Assembly: GCA_023392535.1 (NCBI GenBank)
Contig: JAEVYY010000018.1
Location: 1-64,000 of the forward strand
Direction of reading: 5' to 3'
DNA: 64,000 nt
From: Bacillota bacterium
GTDB taxonomy: Bacteria > Bacillota > Clostridia > Lachnospirales > Lachnospiraceae
Shown here: piece after piece, positions 27,219-33,872 of the stretch
How the letters are laid out: every line of letters starts with the position of its first letter
Numbering within the stretch: the first letter of the stretch is position 1
Position numbers and translations under genes: made by a program
The notes under the pieces: generated by a model
Told to the model about the DNA's origin: nothing
Seen by the model: only the letters and a program-made list of their open reading frames with translations
Databases searched by the model: none

Positions 27219-28202
27219 ATGAACATAATAAAAACGGATAAGATTCCGATATGGGATGAAAGAGGAGTTAGAATAGACGAAGTGGTTCTTCCGGAAGTAA
27301 TCACGCCAACGGTGGGAAGACGTGGTGGATTCGGCGATTCTGGCGTTTATTATAAGGGGGCCGGGATTATTTACAGAGGGCATCTGACCAATGAACCAAA
27401 GCCGTATGAGAAGGTTTTAAAGCAGGATATGCTGGTGTATCAGCGATATACCGTTATTAATACAGTATTGGTGAAAAAATTTGGTATTTTTAATTTCCCT
27501 CATCAACCCGTTTTCACAGACTATGAAGGTGCATGTGGAAAAAAGGAAAAGCGGTTACTGGAAAATCAGAAAGAATTTCAGTTATCTGCGATTGCAGAGA
27601 TTGTAGATGTCATTGACACCAGTTTACCAGAACACAAAATATATGCCTATACTTTAAAAAATCTCCGTTCAGAGCCAAAAGATGTATTGCGGTTACTGGA
27701 ATATATTCTTAAGGACGATTTTAATAGTGCATGGGATAAAAATCTTTGGGAAGATATTGCGGGGTATTGCTATGTGAGGGATATTGCAGACTGGTTTCGA
27801 TCAAAAGAATTTCGGCACAAACTGGGAACTGTCTATGCACTGCTTCATTCCATCTATGCAGTAGATAAATATCTGTTTGCTATGATTACAAATGAAATTG
27901 TAGGTTATAATTATATGGATGCACTGTATATACCTTATATTAGTGCATTGATTGTAAAAAAGTATTGTCCGCAGGTAGCAGCAGAATTCGATAGTGATCT
28001 TGCATGTTTTGATGTTTCTTTGCATAGAAAGTTGTGGAATGAAATCTATTCTGGTATTGCTTGCTGTCACTTGGAGCAGGAAGACAACTGGGCATGGGTG
28101 CGTGACAGTTATCGGGAAGATTTGAATAGACAATGTGATTTATTACAACAGGAAATATGGCTTGATAGGATTCGTTATCAGGAGATCATGAATGAATTCT
28201 AA
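27219..28202 (+). CDS. Hypothetical protein upstream of the tRNA genes
   Basis: This 327-residue protein is soluble, without a signal peptide or transmembrane helix. I do not recognise the family. It begins with a beta-like segment ending in a Gly-rich GRRGGFGDSGVYYKGAG motif (about 31-47), then has a helical region rich in Tyr, Trp and Asp. Conserved-looking tryptophans and a Cys-Cys pair (SGIACCHLEQEDNWAW) lie near the C-terminus. It stands alone between the HD gene and the tRNA operon. Clean length and codon use support a real gene. Confidence 0.7.
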   Translation: MNIIKTDKIPIWDERGVRIDEVVLPEVITPTVGRRGGFGDSGVYYKGAGIIYRGHLTNEPKPYEKVLKQDMLVYQRYTVINTVLVKKFGIFNFPHQPVFTDYEGACGKKEKRLLENQKEFQLSAIAEIVDVIDTSLPEHKIYAYTLKNLRSEPKDVLRLLEYILKDDFNSAWDKNLWEDIAGYCYVRDIADWFRSKEFRHKLGTVYALLHSIYAVDKYLFAMITNEIVGYNYMDALYIPYISALIVKKYCPQVAAEFDSDLACFDVSLHRKLWNEIYSGIACCHLEQEDNWAWVRDSYREDLNRQCDLLQQEIWLDRIRYQEIMNEF

Positions 28203-28238
28203 GCTTGTAAAAAATGTCAAAAAAAATAAGAAAAAGGC

Positions 28239-28268
28239 TTGACAATTTACCCTCAATAATTGTATACT
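28239..28268 (+). promoter_or_regulatory. Promoter of the tRNA-Val/tRNA-Met operon
   Basis: TTGACA (28239-28244) and TATACT (28263-28268) are 18 bases apart, about 36 bases before the first tRNA. Confidence 0.8.
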
Positions 28269-28304
28269 AACAAAGCTGGTTGTGAAAACGACCACACAGA
28301 CCAT

Positions 28305-28377
28305 GGGATCTTAGCTCAGCTGGGAGAGCATCTGCCTTACAAGCAGAGGGTCACAGGTTCGAGCCCTGTAGGTCCCA
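28305..28377 (+). tRNA. tRNA-Val (anticodon TAC)
   Basis: A 73-base cloverleaf: acceptor stem GGGATCT / AGGTCCC, anticodon stem TCTGC / GCAGA with loop CTTACAA, and T-loop GGTTCGAGCC. Discriminator base A; CCA is not encoded. It lies 21 bases before tRNA-Met and shares its promoter. Confidence 0.95.
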
Positions 28378-28398
28378 TTTGGTAACAAAATTCAATAT

Positions 28399-28472
28399 GG
28401 CGAAGTAGCTCAGTTGGCTAGAGCACACGGTTCATACCCGTGGTGTCGAGGGTTCAAATCCCCCCTTCGCTA
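28399..28472 (+). tRNA. Elongator tRNA-Met (anticodon CAT), integration target
   Basis: A 74-base cloverleaf: acceptor GGCGAAG / CTTCGCT, anticodon stem CACGG / CCGTG with loop TTCATAC, and T-loop TTCAAAT. The T-stem GAGGG / CCCCC contains one A-C mismatch (positions 50 and 64). From the anticodon loop onward the sequence is repeated at 37243-37288, so this gene is the integration site of the mobile element and its 3' half is probably supplied by the element. Confidence 0.92.
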
Positions 28473-28476
28473 CTAA
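28431..28476 (+). repeat. Left attachment site (46-bp direct repeat in tRNA-Met)
   Basis: The sequence from the tRNA-Met anticodon loop (TTCATACCCGTGG...) to four bases past the tRNA is identical to 37243-37288 over 46 bases. Identity stops sharply on both sides. This marks the element's left border. Confidence 0.93.
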
Positions 28477-28480
28477 GAAA

Positions 28481-28515
28481 AAAACCTTGAAAGTATAATG
28501 CTTTCAAGGTTTTTC
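28481..28515 (+). terminator. Terminator inside the element, after tRNA-Met
   Basis: AAAACCTTGAAAG pairs with CTTTCAAGGTTTT around TATAATG and is followed by a T-run. It lies to the element side of the left attachment site, so it is carried by the element and now ends the tRNA transcript. Confidence 0.88.
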
Positions 28516-28554
28516 TGATTTTAATTGTTATAAATTTATATTATTTTTTATGGC

Positions 28555-28576
28555 TTATTACCCACTTATTACCCAC
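28555..28576 (+). repeat. Left tandem 11-bp repeats, putative integrase arm sites
   Basis: TTATTACCCAC occurs twice in perfect tandem, about 80 bases inside the left attachment site. The core ATTACCCAC recurs twice with the same 11-bp spacing and orientation near the right end (37095-37116), as expected for integrase arm-binding sites. Confidence 0.65.
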
Positions 28577-28697
28577 ATAACTATATAGGTAAATGTCGTT
28601 TGTTTATAATAATATTACTTATTTTCGTATTTGTGCTATAATAACTAAAAATGCAATTAAAAATACATATAAAAAATATTTGTTTAAGGTAAAGAAT

Positions 28698-30026
28698 ATG
28701 GATAAGAAAATAGATGTACTTAATAGAGAACCATTTATTGAGAAGGTAATACAATTAATAGATAATATAGCTGATAAAAAGCAAGGCTGCTGTTTTGGAA
28801 TTGATGGTGCTTGGGGAAGTGGGAAATCATTTATATTAGAAAGAATAGAAAAAAAAGTGGCTCAAATTCAATTAGAAAAAACAGCTAACAATAAGTACTT
28901 AGTATTTCACTATGATTGTTGGAAATATGATTATTATGAAGAGCCTATAGTTGCAATAGTAGCATCCATGCTAGATGTTATTAGAGAGGAAGAAAAGTTA
29001 TTTCATAAAAATGAAAAGGTTGTTATAGAGTCTGCGTGGAAAAATGCAAAAGAAGTAATTGGTGATATTGCAAGTGAAATTTGTAAGAACAAGATTGGAA
29101 TTGATTTTGTAGAAATTGCAAAAGATATTAAAGAGGATGCAAATAGAAAACTAAGTGATTCACATGAATTTGATGAAATGTATGCATTTAAGAAAACGCT
29201 AGACATGATAAGAAAAAAAATAGATGAGCTCTCAGTAAATAAAACAATTGTAATAGTTGTAGATGAATTAGATAGATGTTTGCCTACATATTCTATAAAA
29301 GTTTTGGAAAGGTTGCATCACTTGTTTGCCGATTTAAAAGATGTGATTGTTATAGTATCTATGGATAAGAAGCAATTATCACATTCTATTAAAGAAATAT
29401 ATGGTGATATAGAGGTAGATATTTATCTACGAAAATTTATTGCGTTTAAAGTAGATTTGGATAATGGAATAGCACGAAAATATGAAAAGAAATATAGTAG
29501 TTATTTTTCGCTATTCGAAATGAAAGAAGAAAATATCGTAGAAGTTGAAAATTTTTTAATAAATATTTTAAAAGAAATAGATGTTAGAACACAGGAAAAA
29601 ATCTTTAGAAAAGCAGAAATAATTCATACTATGATTATTGAAAAAAAAGTAGATTATAGTATTCTTATGTTCGAAATTCTATTTCTTATTATTGGACTAA
29701 AGATGAAAACATATAATATAAAATGGTTGGGAAGACTGTGTATAGAAACTTTTAACAATGCACAAATGGAACTGGGTGTAAAATATTATGATATGTTATG
29801 TGATTATGAGAAAAAGGGGAGAAGTATAAATATGATAACTCAGAATACTTATGCGGTTACTGGGAGCCCGTATGGTAGAATGTTTTTTTGGATTGCCAAA
29901 GTCTTTGATGAAATTAAAGATGATAAAAGTGGATGTTATTATAGTCCCGAATTATGCAAACAAACTAAAGAAATTAATTTAGTTATGAGATTTGCCGACT
30001 TTATAGAAGTAATTGATAGTGATTAA
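28698..30026 (+). CDS. KAP family P-loop NTPase
   Basis: This 442-residue protein is a KAP-type STAND-like ATPase. Walker A is GAWGSGKS (residues 37-44) and Walker B is IVIVVDELDRC (about 184-194), followed by the family's LERLHHLF segment. Unlike many KAP proteins it shows no inserted pair of transmembrane helices; a hydrophobic stretch near residue 320 is short. I chose the ATG at 28698 because the domain begins right after it, though the frame stays open to 28593. Some KAP NTPases, such as PifA of plasmid F, act in phage exclusion. Placed just inside the attachment site and apart from the transfer genes, it is best read as cargo, possibly defensive. Confidence 0.82.
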   Translation: MDKKIDVLNREPFIEKVIQLIDNIADKKQGCCFGIDGAWGSGKSFILERIEKKVAQIQLEKTANNKYLVFHYDCWKYDYYEEPIVAIVASMLDVIREEEKLFHKNEKVVIESAWKNAKEVIGDIASEICKNKIGIDFVEIAKDIKEDANRKLSDSHEFDEMYAFKKTLDMIRKKIDELSVNKTIVIVVDELDRCLPTYSIKVLERLHHLFADLKDVIVIVSMDKKQLSHSIKEIYGDIEVDIYLRKFIAFKVDLDNGIARKYEKKYSSYFSLFEMKEENIVEVENFLINILKEIDVRTQEKIFRKAEIIHTMIIEKKVDYSILMFEILFLIIGLKMKTYNIKWLGRLCIETFNNAQMELGVKYYDMLCDYEKKGRSINMITQNTYAVTGSPYGRMFFWIAKVFDEIKDDKSGCYYSPELCKQTKEINLVMRFADFIEVIDSD

Positions 30027-30162
30027 GTAGCTTGTCATATTACATAATGAGACCGCTTATTTATGGATTAGTTAGAAAAATAGTGTGATTTAACTTCCTT
30101 TTAAAGTTAGAAATGGTTATTGCTGTAAGGAATATAAAAAATCAAAGAGAAAATTTAAATTA

Positions 30163-30202
30163 AAAATGAGAGATTCATTAATAAAAATGATTCTCTCATT
30201 TT
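30163..30202. terminator. Bidirectional terminator between the KAP NTPase and integrase genes
   Basis: AAAATGAGAGATTCAT pairs, with one mismatch, with ATGATTCTCTCATTTT. The A-rich and T-rich flanks would serve both convergent genes. Confidence 0.75.
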
Positions 30203-30219
30203 AAATTTTATTATTTTTC

Positions 30220-31620
30220 CTATGCTTGCTTTCTATAAAGAGCATTAGCAATAGCATTACTAGCTTTTCTATCTGATTCCTTCATCAAATGCGCATATAT
30301 GTTTTGGGTAGTACTTACTTGTTTGTGACCTAAACGTTTGCTTATAGTAACAATATCAACATTTGAAGCGTATAGAATAGATGCTTGTGAATGTCTGAAC
30401 TTGTGAGGGTAGATATGTGGTAGATTATTTTTCTTTTCGAAATTAGCCATCCAATGATTAAGGGAACTAGGATTCATTGGTATACCGCAATCCTGTATAA
30501 ACAAATATCCTTCTGAGTTATAATCTGAAATGCCTAATGCTAATTGATATTGCTTTTGTATTTTCTTATAGTTCTTTAAAACTTGCATTATTTCTGGAGC
30601 TATAGAAACAGTACGCACCTCTGAATTTTTAGGAGTTTCCGCAAATAATCCCTTTTCTTTGTTATACTGAATGTTGTTTTCAATGATAATTTCATTATCT
30701 TTAAAATTTACAGATTTCCAACGTATGCCGATTAGTTCGCCACGCCTGCATCCTGTTTCAATCAATAAATATAACATTATCTTATACTTGAGTGGTGCTT
30801 TATCAAGAGCATTTCTTATGTCAAGAATTTCATCTATCTCAAAATATTCTGCTTCGTGTCTTTTTACTTTTGGTGGTTTTGCTATATTAGCAACGTTCTT
30901 GCAAATAACCCCCTCTGTAAAGGCTAATTCTAAAATATCATGTATAAGGTTATGATAGTGCATGATGTATTTTTCGGAAAGTCCTTTACCATTACCACCA
31001 ACTACAATATCAAAAAGTTCAGAAGTCTTTTTATCAAAGACCTTTGATATTTTGTCGGCAGTAGTGAGAGCAACTTTCTTTTGCTGACACGCTAATCTTA
31101 TTGTATTATCACTTAATCCGGCAAGTGTTTCTAATTTTGCATGTGTAATATGTAATTCTTTCTTTAAATCCAATAACTGTTTTTTAGCAATAGCCTTTTT
31201 ATCCCGTCTAACTTCGGGAGCGTCTAATTTCATGTAAAAACGGTTTAAATGCTCTGTGGTTAAGGATGATATCTTTATAATGCCGATTTTCTCGTATATA
31301 CGAGGGAGAAGACTATTGTAAAAGGTAATAGATTGTGATTTGCAATCCCGCTCCTTCATCTGCATGAAATATTCTGCATATTCTCTAAAAGTCCGTTTAT
31401 CAATCGAAATAGAGCCTTGGTGGCATTCCGTTTCAAATCGTCCGACTTCTTTTTGAAGGGCAGTCTGGATGGCTTTTTCTGATTTGTAAGTGGAAGGTAT
31501 CTTCCAAGTAGTGGTATAAGGTTTTAATTCTTTACCATTTGCATCCTTACCACGAAATACACGGATTTCATAACTGATAATCTCTTTATTTTTGTTCTTG
31601 ATTGGTCTGACTCGTGCCAT
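30220..31620 (-). CDS. Tyrosine site-specific integrase with inserted helix-turn-helix
   Basis: This 466-residue recombinase catalyses integration and excision at tRNA-Met. An N-terminal arm-binding domain (about 1-65) and SAM-like core-binding domain (about 74-250) precede the catalytic domain. Catalytic residues are Arg292 in TGCRRGEL, His406 and Arg409 in HKFRH, His432 in LGHKQ and Tyr442 in QNIYAH. Residues about 150-206 are an insertion within the core-binding domain that looks like an XRE-type helix-turn-helix (LETLAGLSDNTIRLACQQKK). The gene lies one base beyond the stop of the XRE regulator on the same strand, so the two are co-transcribed. Unusually, it sits about 1.8 kb in from the left end instead of beside it. 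Confidence 0.94.
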   Translation of the reverse strand: MARVRPIKNKNKEIISYEIRVFRGKDANGKELKPYTTTWKIPSTYKSEKAIQTALQKEVGRFETECHQGSISIDKRTFREYAEYFMQMKERDCKSQSITFYNSLLPRIYEKIGIIKISSLTTEHLNRFYMKLDAPEVRRDKKAIAKKQLLDLKKELHITHAKLETLAGLSDNTIRLACQQKKVALTTADKISKVFDKKTSELFDIVVGGNGKGLSEKYIMHYHNLIHDILELAFTEGVICKNVANIAKPPKVKRHEAEYFEIDEILDIRNALDKAPLKYKIMLYLLIETGCRRGELIGIRWKSVNFKDNEIIIENNIQYNKEKGLFAETPKNSEVRTVSIAPEIMQVLKNYKKIQKQYQLALGISDYNSEGYLFIQDCGIPMNPSSLNHWMANFEKKNNLPHIYPHKFRHSQASILYASNVDIVTISKRLGHKQVSTTQNIYAHLMKESDRKASNAIANALYRKQA

Positions 31621-31621
31621 A

Positions 31622-32410
31622 TTACAATTTCCCCCATTTTTTAGTATCCAAGTCGTCTATCGACTTCGTATTATCCTCATTTTCAAAGACACATTCGTAA
31701 ATATATTTATCACGGTTAAAATTGTCTTTGGATACAGCGTTATATTTAACTGTTTTTTTGAAACGTTCTTTTTTTTCTTTTAGAATATTTGCTAATGATA
31801 ATAATTCAAGTTCTTCTAACTGTTTTTGTTCTACAGTATATTCAATCTTTCTTAAATCGTCGTAGAGAATCACATCATTTTTTTGTGCTATTTCAAGTGC
31901 AAAATAATTTGCCAATTTTTCAAAAAATTCCAAGTTTACGCCATTCCGTTTATAATAATCGCCTATTTCATCCTTTATAAAAAAATAGAATACATCTTTC
32001 AAAGATATCATTTTTGTTACATTGCATTTATCATTATACGCATTAATTACTTCATACAAATCATTCATAAAAGGAGAAGGGTTTTTAAAAGTATCTCCAT
32101 GAATCAGATAGTCAGTAGAACAATGAAATAATAATGATAACTTTAAAATAACATCAATGGTTAATCCTTCTCCATTTAGCCACTTTGAAACAGAACTTTT
32201 ACTAACATTTAAATAGTCGGCAAGTTCTTGTTGTGTTCCGTTGCATTTGTTCAATTCATCACGAATACGGTTACCAATATCGATTTTAGTATATGAATTA
32301 ATAAAATCTTTTGGTAAATCGTTTGCTAAAATTTTTAGAGTATTTTGATATTGCATTTCATTTTTTTCTCTTTCTAGCCATTCTCCTAATTCATGCAAGT
32401 TTCTTTTCAT
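31622..32410 (-). CDS. XRE family transcriptional regulator
   Basis: This 262-residue protein has a Cro/CI-type helix-turn-helix at about residues 47-103 (QQELADYLNVSKSSVSKWLNG), preceded by about 45 helical residues and followed by a 160-residue C-terminal region of unknown fold. It is transcribed ahead of the integrase and divergently from the coupling-protein gene, with a 66-base spacer between them. That layout fits a control switch for excision and transfer genes. No metallopeptidase or autocleavage motif is visible, so the inducing signal is unknown. Confidence 0.85.
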   Translation of the reverse strand: MKRNLHELGEWLEREKNEMQYQNTLKILANDLPKDFINSYTKIDIGNRIRDELNKCNGTQQELADYLNVSKSSVSKWLNGEGLTIDVILKLSLLFHCSTDYLIHGDTFKNPSPFMNDLYEVINAYNDKCNVTKMISLKDVFYFFIKDEIGDYYKRNGVNLEFFEKLANYFALEIAQKNDVILYDDLRKIEYTVEQKQLEELELLSLANILKEKKERFKKTVKYNAVSKDNFNRDKYIYECVFENEDNTKSIDDLDTKKWGKL

Positions 32411-32476
32411 TCAACTTTTCTCCTTTACATCTATTGTTTCTAAATAGTAAATTGTATTGAAAAAGACGTTGGTAAT

Positions 32477-33853
32477 ATGCAAAATATGCTAAATAACTAT
32501 AACAAAATAAATGATATATGTAATTTTATTATGCACAATATTCTACCAATATTTGTTATTTTCATTCTAATTCTTTTATATGGTGATTGGAAAAAGAAGT
32601 ACACAAAAAAAGAAAACCAGCTCAAAACAGATCCCCCCAAAAATGCATTTGGTGTAATATTCGGGAAGAAAGGAGGAAAAGTTATATATTCACCAATAAA
32701 TTCAGAGGGGCATATTGCTGTTTTTGGCGGGTCTGGTCTTGGAAAAACTACAGCTTTATTGATACCGACACTAAAAAGCTGGAAGGGTACAAGCTTCACA
32801 ATTGATATATCAGGTGATATATGTAAAAATGTGGATATTCCAAAAAAGATGATATACGAACCAGCAAACTCAAAAAGTACACCATATAATATATTCGGCA
32901 CAGTAGACAAACTGAAAAGCAAAGAAGACAAGAATGAGGCTCTGGAAGGGCTTGCATACTTATTTATGCCAGATGATGATAAAATGGCTGATACAGCCAA
33001 ATTTTTCAATGAGGAAGGAAGAAAAATATTAACAGCTTCATTGATTGCCTTTTATCATGAGGGTCTTGATTTTATAGAGATATGTGAAAAAGTAGTTGGA
33101 TCAAGCTGGAAAGATTTATTTAATGCAATAGATGAAACAGAATGTTCAAAAGCAAAACAATATATAAATTCGTTTGCTGGAACATCAGAACAGAATACTG
33201 CTGGATGTAAGCAGAGCTGTGATAAGGTTTTAAAGCTGTTTGGGACAACTGAGAGTATTAAAAGGACAATTCGTAGACCGCGCGGAAAGGAACGCTGTTT
33301 CACCCCTTCTAAACTTGAAAAATGGAATGTATTTATTGTTATTGATGATAGTAAGTTAAAACTATATGCACCACTTTTACATATTATAACGGCACAGAGT
33401 ATGGAATTTTTTTCAGAGCGTGCTAATGATGCTAAAAAAACTATATTATTCTGTCTTGATGAATTTGCCAGTCTGGGAAAAATGGAAATTACAGAGGCAC
33501 TTAGAAAACTCCGAAAAAAGCATGTTAGAATTATGATGCTAACCCAGAGCATGGCAGATGTTGATTTAATATATGGTCGTGATGAAAGAATGGCAATGAT
33601 GAACAATTATAAATTTAAAGTTGTTTTAGGGGCTGATGATACAGATACACAGGAATATTTTGCGAAGCTTATAGGTTATAAAAAAACTAAAAAGCAAAGT
33701 ATTTCTCAAAATGCAAAATCTACAACACGAACGGAAAGTGAAGATAAAGAATGGGCAGTAGAACCAGCAGAACTTGCAAGATTGCATCCAAACCTTGTGC
33801 TCTTGCATCCAGATGGATATTTAAAACTAAAGAAAAATTATTATTACAAATAA
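32477..33853 (+). CDS. VirD4/TraG-like type IV coupling protein
   Basis: This 458-residue protein is an ATPase that brings DNA-protein substrates to a conjugation pore. One N-terminal transmembrane helix (about 20-36) is followed by Walker A GGSGLGKTT (about 84-92), Walker B TILFCLDEFASLG (about 322-334) and the MLTQSMADVD segment. It is at the short end for the family, lacking a long C-terminal all-alpha extension. The start has only a weak ribosome site; a second ATG lies at residue 4. It is followed after 19 bases by the NlpC/P60 gene. No relaxase gene accompanies it, which is unusual. Confidence 0.9.
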   Translation: MQNMLNNYNKINDICNFIMHNILPIFVIFILILLYGDWKKKYTKKENQLKTDPPKNAFGVIFGKKGGKVIYSPINSEGHIAVFGGSGLGKTTALLIPTLKSWKGTSFTIDISGDICKNVDIPKKMIYEPANSKSTPYNIFGTVDKLKSKEDKNEALEGLAYLFMPDDDKMADTAKFFNEEGRKILTASLIAFYHEGLDFIEICEKVVGSSWKDLFNAIDETECSKAKQYINSFAGTSEQNTAGCKQSCDKVLKLFGTTESIKRTIRRPRGKERCFTPSKLEKWNVFIVIDDSKLKLYAPLLHIITAQSMEFFSERANDAKKTILFCLDEFASLGKMEITEALRKLRKKHVRIMMLTQSMADVDLIYGRDERMAMMNNYKFKVVLGADDTDTQEYFAKLIGYKKTKKQSISQNAKSTTRTESEDKEWAVEPAELARLHPNLVLLHPDGYLKLKKNYYYK

Positions 33854-33872
33854 AGGAGCAGGATTTATAATT

